Source of the DNA: Aphrophora alni
Taxonomy: Eukaryota > Arthropoda > Insecta > Hemiptera > Aphrophoridae
Assembly: GCA_963513935.1 (NCBI GenBank)
Contig: OY740771.1
Coordinates: 12,119,138-12,183,137 of the forward strand
Direction of reading: 5' to 3'
Length of the DNA stretch: 64,000 bases
A program made the position numbers and the translations under genes. This document shows positions 23,788-37,009 of the stretch, in pieces. The notes under the pieces were generated by a model. It did not search any database and had not been told where the DNA came from. It saw only the letters and a program-made list of their open reading frames with translations. Numbering within the stretch: position 1 is the stretch's first letter; each line of letters starts with the position of its first letter.

Positions 23788-24159
23788 CTAACCTAACCTA
23801 ACCTAACCATACCTAACCTAACCTAACCTAACCTAACCTAACCTAACCAATACCTAGGGTAATTTTCTTTACACAGATTTTTTTAACCTCGTAATATTTA
23901 TATTATTACCTTCTTGACGTCTTCTAGACACCTAACCTAACCTAACCTAATCTAACCTAACCTAACCTAACCTAACTTAACCTAACCTAACGTAACCTAA
24001 CCTAACCTAACCTAACCAATACCTAGGGTAATTTTCTTTACACACATTTTTTTAACCTCGTAATATTTATATTATTACCTTCTTGACGTCTTCTAGACAC
24101 CTAACCTAACCTAACCTAACCTAACCTAACCTAACCTAACCTAACCTAACCTAACCTAA
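23788..24159. repeat. (CCTAA)n telomere-type tracts in 169-bp tandem units
   Basis: Long runs of CCTAA, the complement of the insect telomere repeat TTAGG, alternate with a unique segment starting ACCAATACCTAGGGTAATTT. That segment occurs at 23845 and 24014, a 169-bp period. The tract is interstitial because it is flanked on both sides by ordinary sequence. A few units are mutated (TCTAA, CGTAA). Confidence 0.95.
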
Positions 24160-24179
24160 ATCGTAGAATATTATGAAGT

Positions 24180-25990
24180 CTCCACTCGGTTTGCTTGCGA
24201 TATTTACTTGGTTCTGGTTTGCCTCTAAGCTCTACATAAGTGGAGTCTCTCTGTCGGTGTCTCATAATATCAAATCTTCTTGGGTAGTCCTGGTTTCGAA
24301 ATTATATTTTTTACAATAACTTCGCTATTTGTCATCGTAGAGATTTGAGGTTGGTACCATTTATGTAGAATTGAAATCTGCACAGTTTTATTTGATTTAC
24401 TGTGTTTAAAAAATTTCAGTAGGATTCTATATGAGCTCACTATAATCCCCTAAAACTGATTTCATGCACCTAACTTAAGTTTTGTGGTCGATATCGTGCT
24501 TACGTACAGATGACAACGACAACGACGTTGACGATAAAACAGCGTCGACGGACGGACGTCAGTCGAAAATAATTTGTTTGGATTCCTGAGGTTATGAAAG
24601 TTGATGATCAGTCAAAAAACGGGGTTGAAATTTGTCTGATTACTGAACTTTCCCTACTGGATAATTAAATTTAAGTTTTTGGACCATACAAAAATTGATA
24701 TTTTGTGCTGAATATTTATATCCACTTCTTCATAAAGTATATTGATTTTGTTTGGTTCGCCATTTACATGTATTCTAAACACAAAATCAGAAACTTGCTT
24801 ATCAGTCGCTATATCAATAAATAAATACACATAATTAATTGGAAACTTTCCTCAGCAATATTGATTACAATTTTAATTACTTAAGCGTGCTGCATAGTTT
24901 AAACTTTAATTAATTACTGACCCAATTCTTAAGTTTCCAGTTCATACAATTTACAAAAGGAAAACAGTAATTTTAATTATATTAAATGTTTTAAATTAAA
25001 TTACACTTGTTTAAAAATATATTCTTGATATTTTCGGGATGGAAAGGAGGTTACTTATTTCACCGCCTAAATAAGTACTTAAAGGTATGGATTTTGAGTG
25101 AACATTTTTAATAACAATATAAATAAAGTATTCTCCAAGCAAGCAACAAATAAAACAATTAACGTTAGAAGTTTAATAAACCTTTATGTACATCCTCAGA
25201 ACTAAACTGAAGATGACAGTGAGGCGACTTGGTCGAGGGTACGTAGCGTTCCTCCCCCTCCACATTGGTGAGACCATTTCTTCCGCCTACCCATAAAGTG
25301 AGAGGGGAGACGTGCCGGTCAATCTGACTACTCTAATATAAATTACAATTTAGAATTTCAAAAGCAAGGGAACAAATAAATATATGAGAAAATACAAATC
25401 AAAGTTCTTTAATGCAACTATTATTAAAACACAAAAGAAAAACAACTACCACATGTATTAAGAAAATATAAATCAGTATTAAAAAGTGAAATAAGGCCTA
25501 ATGTGCGTTTTAACTAACAAAATAACGAAGAATTCGGAATAGGTTCCTTATCAGAATTCAACAACAAATCATTTTCAGCTTGAACAATGAAAATACTTTC
25601 GAAGCTATCCAACAGTTTGTTGTTTTTTGTTTAATCAAACTAACATTAGTCATTCTTATGATAAAATGTAGTAAAATCATGCTCAGCAAAGCTAGATTTT
25701 TCAGGTCTGTCAAATTATGCTGTTTAAATCTCGTTATTACCTTTGTCTTAGTTTGACAAAAATAATACTCTTCACATGAGTCACAAGAAACCAAATTTTG
25801 TCATTACATTACATTTAGAAGATCTGCTTGTATTATATTGTATGATGGAGCTGGGGAATTACCACGATGGCGCGTGTTAATTTGTTTTCTGTCTACAAAA
25901 ACAGCAGTCAAAATATATAAACAAAATTATTTTATATATGCTGGTGAGATATATATTGAAGCCGATTATAAAATTCACATTTCAAAGAGT
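24180..25990. other. No gene recognised
   Basis: AT-rich sequence with no convincing coding region. At 25812-25858 there is a copy of the GGGCTGGGTAAG-type dispersed repeat. The minus-strand open frame at 25558-25794 lacks recognisable motifs. Confidence 0.4.
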
Positions 25991-25998
25991 CATGTGTA

Positions 25999-26590
25999 TA
26001 CAGTGTGTCCCACGAACAGGTACACGCTTTTGATTTTCTATTAATTGATTATTCCTCAACCGATTCTTTCGAAACTTTATATAGTTTTTAAAACGTTACA
26101 AAATATTTTGTGTGGAAAATACAACACGAAAAACAGCCGTTGAAATAAAGTAGCGCTTTTGTAACTTATTTGGGGAAAACCTTTATTGGTATAAACGTAA
26201 TTTGACACAAACTAAAAACAATTTATTATTATTTTTTAAACCTAACCTAACTAATTTACTCAATATGAAACCCAGTCATAGCGACACACCAATAGAAACG
26301 CCTAACGTATAACTCGTACACCCTTGTAAAGTGGGATGTGGGATGTTTTAATGTAATTGTTGTTTAATTTGAAACGAACAGCTGTTCAACAATTAAACCT
26401 GCAAGAGTAAAAGGTGTAAACGTATAGAGGCATAGAAGTTTTGTGTTACCGCCATTTTGTTTCTATAGAAACCAGTGTGTTGAACTTTTCACACAACATT
26501 TTTGGTAACTTTATTAAAAAGTATGTAATGTTTCACAAAATCGGTTGTGGAATAAACAATTATCATTGTAAAATAAAATTTGTTTAAAGT
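25999..26590. mobile_element. Inverted-repeat (MITE-like) element
   Basis: Diverged inverted arms are present at about 26033-26115 and 26480-26575. TTGATTATTCCTCAACCGAT on the left matches the complement of ATCGGTTGTGGAATAAACAA on the right (with changes). CACAAAAT/ATTTTGTG and ACAACA segments follow inside. The left end reads TACAGTGTGTCCCACGAACA. No transposase is present, so it is probably a decayed Tc1/mariner-type MITE. Confidence 0.6.
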
Positions 26591-26599
26591 AAATATATG

Positions 26600-28800
26600 T
26601 TATTTCGAATTTTAGTTGGAAATCCAGTATGATTTATTGACTTTAACTTGTTTACAAAATAAACGAATTGTGGTACGTCACTAACGAAAGACACGTTTAC
26701 ACCGCTATTCAAAGAAAATTGATTTTCCCCCGACATATCTCTTGGGACTAAACTTTCAGTGAACGTATTTCAAAAAATAAAACTTCTTTTCGCTTGATTT
26801 TTAGGGCACCTTAAGACCAAATATGTTTTCGCTAACACTTTTAGCGACAAAAAACTTAGTTTGATTTATATTTATTTTGTATTTCGATGTATGAGAAAGT
26901 TAGTGCTATATTTTTGTAGTTTATTTTTAGGTTAAATTAGTTGAAAATCATCAATTTTAATTTGGGGTGATAGTTATCAATTTGGGTTTTAATTTTTTTT
27001 TTTAACCAAGACTGAAGTTTTAGCAGTCTTATTAAGAGAAATAAATTTGTATAAAAGTGCAGAGGTCTCACTAAAAATTTACCTGTAACAATACTTATTG
27101 TGTATACAAATATACGTATATACTTCTAAGTCGGAATTAATTAATCAATTATGGAGTCGTAACGTACTGACTCAAATGTAATCAATCTACCAATGCATCA
27201 TAGATGCGTGTTTACCTCACTTATATCTACAGGTGTTTTATTCTTCTTGTTTTATTTGTTGGTGGTTTGTAATTTTTCCAGTTGGTTGGTTTGATACGGT
27301 TCCAGTATTCATTTTTATCACGGTTTTCCAAAAATATAGTTTTGTTATCCAATTAAATTAAGAGGATAACTTAAAATTGGTTCACTGTAATAGGAACAAA
27401 ATTCAAAGTTACGATGTTTTCAAAATTGGCTTGAACAATTTTTACTCATTTATAGTCTCTAAGGATCCAAACAGAATTGGTCGCAATCACTTTAGAAAAA
27501 ATAGCTTTGTGCGTTATCGATTAAAACCTCGCAAAATAACCACGAGGCTGTCATAAAAGACTTAATTTCTCAAAACCAGCTAAATCGATTTTGTTCAAAT
27601 TTTAGTAAAATGTGGCGATTAATCGCAAGTCAAAACATAATACGATTCCGGAATAATTGAAAAAAAAAAAAAACAAACAGGCGTCTATCAAAGATTGATA
27701 TATTTCATTCTGAAGATGCGTTTATAACACAAGTGAAGTCCTATTTAAATATATACACATTTTTTCAAAGACGTGCCCATGATACATTCATTTCAACTGC
27801 CAACTAACGAACTGATATTTTTGGTGACTTAGTTTTGTTTTGTTTTTAAGGATATGAGTGTGTTTGTGCAATATTTTTCACCATTTTTTTTTTAATTTTT
27901 AATTATTTTTGTTAATTTCAAACATTTACTTTAATTTATATTTATTGTTTCATATTATTAAAGAAATAGAAGAATGCATGAAATGTTAAACTTAAACCTT
28001 AACTTAACATTACTTAGTATGGTATCTAATATAGAAACAATATTACATCCCGAGGTTGAAACCTGTTTGGTATGAGAAAAGAAATTACACATGTATAAAA
28101 TATAACAGTTCTAGTATCTAAAAAATAGAAATAGAAACAACACCTGCAGCCGACCTAATATCCACTTATTAATAAGCTACACAAGTAGCTCAAACTACTT
28201 TCGAATTAGTCTCCAATACACAAAATACAAAATAAAGAACTATAAATTTTCTGTTATTGTATTGTATTAAAATAAAATTCAACATCTTCTTGATCATTTA
28301 TACATTTTGTACTAACCTAAAAAACTTTCTTTTTGTTGAGGGAAGTTAACTTTGATTTAGGGACATTCACATTTAAATGATTTCTCATTGGTCATAAATT
28401 GTATTTACTCTCTCCGCTTCTCTCAAAAAGTCCATAATACTGTAAAACTATATAAACTAGTGGTAGAATAATTAGAATTTTAAACAATGGTGTTGAGTGT
28501 ATTATTTTTGATTTTTTCAATATAATTTTTATAAGATGCTTTTGTATTATAATAAGCAGTCTTAAATTAGCGTAGTATGCTCCTTCACAAATTGCTGTCC
28601 TATATTCCAATTTTAAAAGGATTAATGCTTAATAAATCGTTCTTAAAACTTCTAACTTCATACATATTTTAGCACATAAAACGCCCTAAAATATACTTTA
28701 TTTTTTAGATAATCAATGTTTGTTTTCCAAGTTAGCCTAGAATCAAAGAATAACCTTTGTTTATTATTGGGAATTTACAATTTTCCATTACCCTGCACGA
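26600..28800. other. No gene recognised
   Basis: AT-rich. I found no open frame with splice context or recognisable motif; the 72-codon minus-strand frame at 28392-28610 is not supported. Confidence 0.4.
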
Positions 28801-28806
28801 TTCTAC

Positions 28807-29253
28807 GTGATGTATTAAATCAAAGATGTGTTTGTGTGATGTTTTAAATCAAAGGTGTGTTTGTGTGATGTTGTAAATCAAAGGTGTGTTTGTGTGATGT
28901 TTTAAATCAAAGGTGTGATTGTGTGATGTTGTAAATCAAAGGTGTGTTTGTGTGATGTTTTAAATCAAAGGTGTGTTTGTGTGATGTTGTAAATCAAAGG
29001 TGTGTTTGTGTGATGTTGTAAATCAAAGGTGTGTTTGTGTGATGTTTTAAATCAAAGGTGTGTTTGTGTGATGTTTTAAATCAAAGGTGTGTTTGTGTGA
29101 TGTTTTAAATCAAAGGTGTGATTGTGTGATGTTTTAAATCAAAGGTGAGTTTGTGTGATGTTTAAAATCAAAGGTGAGTTTGTGTGATGTTTTAAATCAA
29201 AGGTGTGTTTGTGTGATGTTTTAAATCAAAGGTGTGTTTGTGTGATGTTTTAA
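28807..29253. repeat. Minisatellite, 29-bp unit, about 15 copies
   Basis: The unit GTGATGTTTTAAATCAAAGG followed by TGTGTTTGT is repeated head to tail with few substitutions (TTTT/TTGT, TGTGTTTG/TGTGATTG/TGAGTTTG). Low divergence suggests recent or ongoing unit turnover. It should be a length-variable locus. Confidence 0.95.
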
Positions 29254-30599
29254 AAATGACATACTTGGCCTTTGGACCAACCATGAAATTCTTGGTAAAC
29301 GACCAACGCAATGCATTTAAATTGCCCAACATATTGCATTTCATTTGCTTTGTAGTGTAGTATGAGTATTTGAGTTAAAACTGTTTTGTTATAAATCATA
29401 GAAAACTTTAAAGATAAAATTGGCAGTTTAAACTAAATAATTAATTGTACGTAATCTAAGCACTTGTTGAAGTTGCCGCCTGTACTTTACCCAATCTACA
29501 AATGATTTTAAAGATTTATCTTGTGTTCCCTTGTAAGCATTTTTGGAACACACCCTGCACAAATATGCTTGTACTGGTGCTTATAGGAATCGACGTTATA
29601 AGCTACACGTGTAAAATGTGAGAAAACTTCATTCAGTTCATCAATAGTGTACGGAATTTAGAAAAAAAAATTAAAATACAGTTCTAAAAGCAGTTTTATA
29701 AATCGAAAGAATAAATTTATACAAATAATTCTATATAAAAGAACAGGATAAGACTTGTTTATTGGTATATATCAAAACTGTCTATGCGATCAAAGAATTG
29801 TGAGAAGATTGTCTTTCCGTCTGCCCTTGTAGTCGCAGTTTAAAAAAATTAAATAAGTTTTGTTATTGTTGCACCAATGAAAGATTTGTTTTTATCAAAG
29901 CTTAATGTACAAATACTGTTATTCTCTTGTAACTTTGATGTGAAGGAACCTAAATGAAAATATTCTTATACAAAATATATTTTTTCTGCAGCAAATAAAA
30001 GGCACTAATTCGATTTACATAGCAGTTCCTGAAACTTTTATTTCTTGGACATTTTTTACTAGAGTTAGTTTTTTAAATTTGTAAAATATTTGAAACAATT
30101 TTCCTCGAGTAAAACTCATACATATTTATTTAAATATCCAACTATATAATCTTTACAGTATACAAATATTGATAATATTTATGATAATTTTGGAAATGAA
30201 GCTTTAAAGTTCAGAACAAAAACTTTTAAAATTTAAAAGTTTCAACTATGTTTTATATACTACAATAACAATGGTGACTGTATATAACGTGATGAAAACG
30301 ATAAATGAAATTTCCTGTAATAAAGACGTCATAATAGGCGAGACGCGTTAAAAAAATTGAAGTAAACCTAAAATAAACATTACGAAATTACAATATTATT
30401 AGTAAAATGTATTAAATATTTGAGCGGCTAATAGTGTTTGAAAATAATAAAAATAATACAATAGTGAAACATAATCTATTTTTAACACAAAAATGGTTCA
30501 ACTATTGAGTTTTTATATTTTCAGTAAACACAATAAAACACGCTCTGTACTACCAACATAATAAAACACAATATTCCATACGGTGTCACAAGAGAGGTC

Positions 30600-32020
30600 T
30601 CTTTATTTAATTAGCATGACGGACATATGCAAACTTGACACTTTACAATTATGTTACATAGATATGTAAAAAGAGTACCTCGAGTTTAATTCTGTATGGT
30701 CAATCAAAACAAAATGGCGGAATAACAAAATAATGGTAGGTTTTCAACAAAATTCTTTTATTTGCATAACCATTAAAAATAATTGATTTCCCGATAACAT
30801 GAAAATGTGGTGTAAAACTTAACAAAGAAAAATAACATTAATAAATTATTTTTGATAATAGTTTGACCATTATTCGAATTGATATCCACCTATAGTTATG
30901 CACTGGTAGCAGGGAAACAAAAGAGTCATAAGCGGTTTTGGAAAACTGCGGAAGTTGACTGATATCTTGCAACGTTTGCTTATTGGGGGGGGCCTTTGGG
31001 GACGTTTGGTTTAGTTAAGTAATTTTATTGTTCCGTGGATATTTAAATTAACCTCTTTCTGTGTTTCCCAACTAACACTGCACTTATCCACACTGGAAAC
31101 TTAATCTCACTTGGTCAGCCATTTTTACGAACCTCTAAAACTACAACAAATTTACTATAATTAAGTTAATTTAAACTTACTCGTTAGGGAAAGGATGTGG
31201 GGATAAATTGAACTTGCACAAACCGAAAGTGGGTCGGTCGAAAAAAAAATAATTAGGCCTCATCAAATATTCGCTAGTGGACTGATTAGAAGCTAAGGGT
31301 CATCAGACTCTATCCAAATGTGCTAACCGCCCATTTCGAGGGACTATAATTAGTTAGCAAAAAATTACTCGTTCACTGAACCACTGTAGCGTGCTTCTGC
31401 TTCCGGTCCTATCATTAGATTAGTATATAGCGTGGCTGTATTTTTTTTTTCAAGTGTACGCCTTCATATTCTACTCTTCGGCAACTAACCGTACATTACA
31501 GCTATAAGGAAAAACTAACAAACGCGAAGGGAGGGATGTGATGGATATCAATGCATCCCATTCTCTCAATCAGCCACATTAATCATCTTTTGCTACAGGG
31601 AGAGAATGAACTTTTTCTTTCGAAAAGCCTTATAAGAAATCACAAATGGTCAAGTTTGGAAATCTTAGAGGCCTGTCCATTAGGTTTCTGCCACGACCTT
31701 TCCAACAGTTGGGAAGATCTCGATCTACAACTGCTACCACTTTAGATATCACACAGATCACAAATTACCAAATTGTTTCATTGTTGTGTGTTAACATAAC
31801 AACAGCTGATCGAGTTTCAACAGATGTCAATGCACGTTTTAATTGCATTGCATTGTGGGAGGAAGTGGTTCTATCTAGAGGATTGAGGTTCTTTTGTTAT
31901 TCCGGCATTTCGTTTTGATTAACCATAAAAAAATGAAACTGGAGGGTACTTTTGTACATATCTATGTAACATAACTGTAAAGTGTCAAGTCTGTAGTGTG
32001 TTCCATATGTTCAGCATTTA
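30600..32020. mobile_element. Element with long terminal inverted repeats (about 1.4 kb)
   Basis: The left arm (about 30605-30735) and right arm (about 31885-32015) are inverted copies. AAACTTGACACTTTACAATT then ATGTTACATAGATATGTA on the left matches TACATATCTATGTAACATAA then CTGTAAAGTGTCAAG on the right, and CAAAACAAAATGGCGGAATA matches TATTCCGGCATTTCGTTTTG. The interior has no intact transposase. Frames at 31551-31918 are unassigned. A non-autonomous TIR DNA transposon is likely. Confidence 0.7.
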
Positions 32021-32519
32021 ATTTTCAAATAGCGAAATCTTCGTGGGACTCTCCATATAAGTGTTTCTATTAAATGCAAAAACTTTAGTGTATTGACAAA
32101 TATTTTCATTTTCTCCTAGTTAGAAGTCAAAGATATGGCGCTATGAATTATGTAGGTTAGGTAGAAGACTTAGTGGTCTTAAAACGTTAAATCTTTCAAA
32201 ATTATAATTTCTAAAAAAACTTCTTCACACAAGACCAATAAGCGAAGTATTTCCTCTATCTATTTTTTACTTAAAATCTATACTTAATATTTTTACATCA
32301 GCACATTTTAAACCTTTTACTTTATAGTGTAGAAAAACTATATAAAATTATACAATTTTTAAGCACATCTTAAAAAACTTATTTTGTTGGGATCCTTCTA
32401 TTCTGTGGAGCAGCTCCAGCATCTGGATTTTGTTGCTTCTTGGTAATTGATGGGACTTTTTATTATCTGATTACAATTTAAGTAAAGTTTTATTATTATC
32501 ATACTAATAATTTATTTTT

Positions 32520-32600
32520 GTTTAATTAGCTGAAGAATTTTTGTGCTTGGTTCGTATTTTTTTACTATAGATCCCTTTCAATAATTGATCTGTCAAATTA
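32520..32600 (+). repeat. Dispersed repeat, copy 1 (second copy 36065-36145)
   Basis: TTTAATTAGCTGAAGAATTT followed by TTTACTATAG and GTCAAATTAAAC recurs at 36065-36145 in the same orientation with about one quarter of positions changed. It is non-coding. Confidence 0.65.
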
Positions 32601-33336
32601 AACAAAAGTAAGATCCTGAATGAATGATTTACGTTTCCAGAATTTCCCTCTCTTCTCATATAGTATTTGAATATTTTAAAAATCCTATAGTTAAAATGGT
32701 CATGCGAGTTATTTTTATCTAGTAAATTTAAATTTTGACTATTCCAGTTTTGCTGATTTTCTGCTATAGTATACAGAAGTGTGTTCATCACATTGTGTGT
32801 GGCCAATTTCTTTGACAAGATATAATATTTTATATCTTGATTTCATCGGAAATAACTGTCTGGATAACATTACTTTTCTTTGTAAGGCTGCAGATTTTTG
32901 TTCCAATGAGTTACAAAAGGAAAAACTTCCACATTAAGTCTTTCTCTGACTTTATCAAATATTTATCCACTTTGAAATAATGTATTTAAAAAAATAATAC
33001 TTTGTTTATATTCATCTTACATTTGTTTCCTAACTGGGTTAAATATTACAGACGTTGTTTGACTTGTACAAACAAAGTATTCAATAACATCAAGAATTCA
33101 TTTTATTTAACAAGGAAAACAAAGAATACAAGTCTCGTAATAAATAGTTATGCTCTTATTGCTTTGTTTGATTATATCTAAGAATATAAATATAGAAGGC
33201 ACACGTACTGAAATAAATAACAACAAATATTGATTAAATGAAAACCAGTCTGCTGAAGTAACTATTGGCATGAACGAGATAAAGATTTGAAAACGTTTAT
33301 TTTCACAAAACATGTTAAAAGTGTAGCAATATATTT

Positions 33337-33624
33337 TTAACAATTAATATGTAGTAATAAATTACCTCATTTGTTCCGTCATGTGACTTTATTTGTCTTG
33401 TTCTCAAGACGCGTTTCGGAGTCGGGACTCCATCTTCAGTTGTATCTCTGTAGTAGAGGTCGTCAAAACATTAAAACATTTACTAAGACATGTTTTGACG
33501 ACCTCTACTACAGAGATACAATTGAAGATGGAGTCCCGACTCCGAAACGCGTCTTGAAAACAAGACAAATAAAGTCACATGACGGAACAAATGAGGTAAT
33601 TTATTACTACATATTAATTGTTAA
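33337..33624. mobile_element. Near-perfect foldback element with hammerhead cores
   Basis: Two arms of about 135 bp are almost perfect inverted copies around an 18-bp centre. On the minus strand (33413-33439) the core is CTGAAGA, stem II GGAGT-CCCG-ACTCC, GAAAC, then GCGTC. The plus-strand arm (33522-33548) is the same except TTGAAGA. Downstream, GTCTTG and CAAGAC form a further hairpin, ending at AAAGTC. The near-identity of the arms suggests a young element or gene conversion. There is no coding sequence. Confidence 0.88.
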
Positions 33625-34099
33625 TCGTTATTGACTTGGACACCAACAATGAACATTAATATATTTTTGTTCTACAGTATAATAATCTTGTTGAGAGACA
33701 CAATATGTAAACCGGTATTGGTAATGCCTTTGTGCAAATTGTAGGTTAGGTTTCGTGTTTTTCAAATTGATGTACACGAAAGGGAACCATTTTTTCGTCA
33801 GTTATATAATACAGCATTGGTTTAACCAGCTATGAATAGCCATCTACTGTATTTAAAACGTTTCTGTTTAGATAAAGTAACAGTCATGGGATGTTTTTGA
33901 ATTTTTCAGATAAAGATGTAAAAAAAAACCACCCATTTTCCCCCTACTTTTGGGTACAAGAATTACAATCGGTATTGTATTCTGGCATATTTATTTTACA
34001 TGTTAGGAAATATATTAAGAAGATTTCTTTCAACATGTTTTATCTCAAATTTAAAGAACATTTTGTGGTTCGATTTGTATTTTAGACCACTTTCGTAGA

Positions 34100-36060
34100 A
34101 ACTTTTTTAAACTTAAGTAAATCTACGACGTTCTGTGGAGTCCTAACAGGTAGTTCATTCCGTTTTGTATTTGTAACGAATTCCACATTATGTCAATCTT
34201 GAAAGTATTAGGAAACTAATCAGCAAATTTTTCTCGTATTTTCTATAGACGTAAACTATTGCATTCCTTTCTTGTAGAGAATATGGTATTATGGGATCAC
34301 ACAACTACGACACTGAACGCACTGCAACATACTGAAGCAAAGAAACAAATTGTTTGGTGTAGGTTCATTTAAAGATAAACAGATATTTCTTCTTTCTTTA
34401 ACGTTATAGATGTTCTAATGTCACGTAGACAGGTAATTATAATCACGAAATGAGAACCTACCACTTGCCCCTACCCTTGTTGAGCGGAGTTTCATTGGTC
34501 CATGTGACAGAGGACGCTATATTTATCTATTGTTCCATAAACGTCTGGATACCCACGCCATCTTTGACAGACATGTTCTATAATTTCAATTATGTTTTTG
34601 TAAACATTTATGCTCAAGTGTAAAGTGAACTGTTTAGTGTTTTAACTTGCTAAGGCGTATAAATTATTCATGTAATCGTGCAAAGCGTAACAAAGGACTG
34701 CTCTCTTCTACCAGGAACATTCTTCTACACAAGGTAATAAAACCACATTTTCTATCTTCAACATAGATGTCAAATTCTCATGCGTTTCATTTTCTTTGAC
34801 CTTCATTATTAACTCAGTTCATACTAACTGGTCCTCTGAAGTAACACAATCTTTTGTCATGATTAGTAACAGAAACGACCGATTATAACGCTAGTAGTAG
34901 GAGCGCAGGGGGGGTAGAAAATACGTGGAGCACCATCAGGAGACATGCTTCCTAGTGTATGGAATTCCCGGTTCATCCGGATTACCAACTAAAACCTAAC
35001 CTACTTCCTATCATCTATTAGTTTCTCTCATGGAACCGTTTATAAAGTGATAAATTCAGCAAAAGTTGATCGTTCTTGTTTATATTATCCTTAGGTGTTT
35101 CTTTTTAAAATGGTACTAATGAAGTTCTTTATTATATTAAATTTCTCCTCTTTTTCTCTCTTAAGATAAATTCATTTCTGATGTCCCCTCCTGACGTATT
35201 TTTAATTTCATATTTACTCTTTCCACTGCCCGGTTCTTGGAGCTAAAAAATATATAATTTTCTTCTTCATAACGCACAGTACATGCATATTGTTGTGTCC
35301 ATTTCCTTATACGTCTAAACTCATGTTTAAATATAGTTTTCTTGGAGTTAAAATTAAAAAATATATGTTACAATCGATAGATCAAAGTTAGATCATTAAA
35401 ACAAAATCAGTTTAACAGTTTGGACTATACGAAAAGTAAACATGGACACTTTGAAATCTCCAGACTTTTAAATGAGATATCACAAGCCGCCTATACCTGC
35501 GTTTGAAATTTTTGAGCAACCCTACCCACAGCCCTCACGATTAAAAAACGGAATTCTTTGTTTGTATATATCTTGTTCCTCCGATGAACTGAAGTTAAAC
35601 AAAAGTTTATATTGATATGTTAAAAAAACAGTTTGGACAGTTTATAACTTTTGGTTCTATATATCTCAATTTAAAACTATGTCTTTCCTGCCAGTACTCC
35701 ATTTTATTAAAATTATGTGTTTTAAATGTGTCTACAGAAGTTTCCACAACACCGCATCAACTTTATTATAAAAAGTATTATTACCTGTGTAAACCTGTAG
35801 TTAAACAAAAGTTTAGCAAAGTTTGCTTTGGTATATTAAAAAACTTTGCTTTGAAAGCTAAACATTGTATGTACAAAGTATGTTGTACGAAAGATAAATA
35901 TTGTTTTTATAAAATGAAATTTAAATGTGACAAAATGTTCTACAAAATATAAGCTTCTGGTATTACAGTCACAGTACAGTAAGTGACAGGAGCAACCATG
36001 TACTGGGACTGGTCAGTACCCGATACAAGTTAAAACATTTTAATACAGTATTATCTGATA
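34100..36060. other. No gene recognised
   Basis: The segment 34440-34740 is slightly richer in G+C, has an ATTGG box (34495) and ends in a plausible donor (ACACAAG/GTAATA at about 34733). It could be a promoter with a non-coding first exon, but no coding continuation is seen. The 111-codon plus-strand frame at 35617-35952 is Lys/Cys-rich without recognisable motifs. Confidence 0.3.
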
Positions 36061-36169
36061 TTTAATTAGCTAAGGAATTTCTGCTCCAGTCGCGTATTTC
36101 TTTACTATAGGGCCGATTTTAATTATTGAAGTGTCAAATTAAACAGTATTGCATGCAGATTCGCTGCCT

Positions 36170-36420
36170 GTTATGGGTAAATAACATATTTCTGAAAAGC
36201 TGTTATAAATTCTCAAACACGGTTTATTTTATTGCTTTGTTTAAGAATTTATAACAGCTGTTTTAAATTATTTTAAACTTAAATTTATCATTTAAATAAC
36301 ATCCCTGTTGTAAATAACATGTTTCGCAACGAAAATAATTTGAAATAGCTCTTATAAATTTTCAAATACGTTTTATACTGTTGTTTTGTTTGATAATTTA
36401 TAACAGCTGATTAAATTATT
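36170..36420. repeat. Imperfect tandem duplication (about 130-170 bp)
   Basis: GTAAATAACAT...TTATAAATTYTCAAAYAC...TTATAACAGCTG occurs twice in succession, with AT-rich changes between copies. It is non-coding. Confidence 0.55.
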
Positions 36421-36754
36421 TTTAGGTTATCTTATATAATGCATACTTTATTTTTGGGGTTTTAGTGTTAACCTAACTTATCCAATACTTTGTATACTGG
36501 ATAAATAAAAACATCCAATACAACTGGAAACTATCAATAAATCAAAGGCTAACTCAAGGGGTTTCAAACATCTGTGGAATATAAAGCAAGATATAAGAGG
36601 CGAACATGGCGTGAGGTGAGATGAACCTTTTGTTACTACGAGGTGAATAATGAAACGTGAATCTAGAGGTAATGCATAATTGATGAATTAATTCTAGTGT
36701 GATTCTATAGAGGTGACTGATGTCTTGTATCTACAGTACTTACACAATAGGTGT

Positions 36755-36930
36755 TATTAAAAGAATGTATATGCGATCCGGTGTAAGACGATGCGTTACT
36801 CTAGGTGATGTGATGGTCAGACTCCAGAGAGGTATCAGTACGGAAGCAGCCATTTCATAACAGGTGTTCCACCAATAGGGCTTCTCCCAGTAGATATGCT
36901 TCTTGACGAGACAGTAAGGACATCTGCTAA
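36755..36930 (-). other. Candidate isolated exon, unassigned
   Basis: A GC-richer minus-strand stretch stays open and follows a possible acceptor (CGCTTTAGCAG). It reads CPYCLVKKHIYWEKPYWW, then a hydrophobic segment (MAASVLIPLWSLTI). I do not recognise the family. There is no clear neighbouring exon, so it may be a chance frame inside a repeat. Confidence 0.15.
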
Positions 36931-37009
36931 AGCGAATAGAGAATATGAATGCCCACATGGACGAATTCCGTTTCTTTTCTTGTTTTACTGATAACCACGT
37001 ACTACCTTT

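Noticed and set aside
25192..25240. CTGAAGATGACAGTGAGG, a possible hammerhead box
   Set aside because: No GAAA box at the right distance and no stem II.
27700..27745. CTGAAGATGCG...GTGAAGTC, a possible hammerhead relic
   Set aside because: The second box is GAAGU and no stem pairs, so it is below what I would accept.
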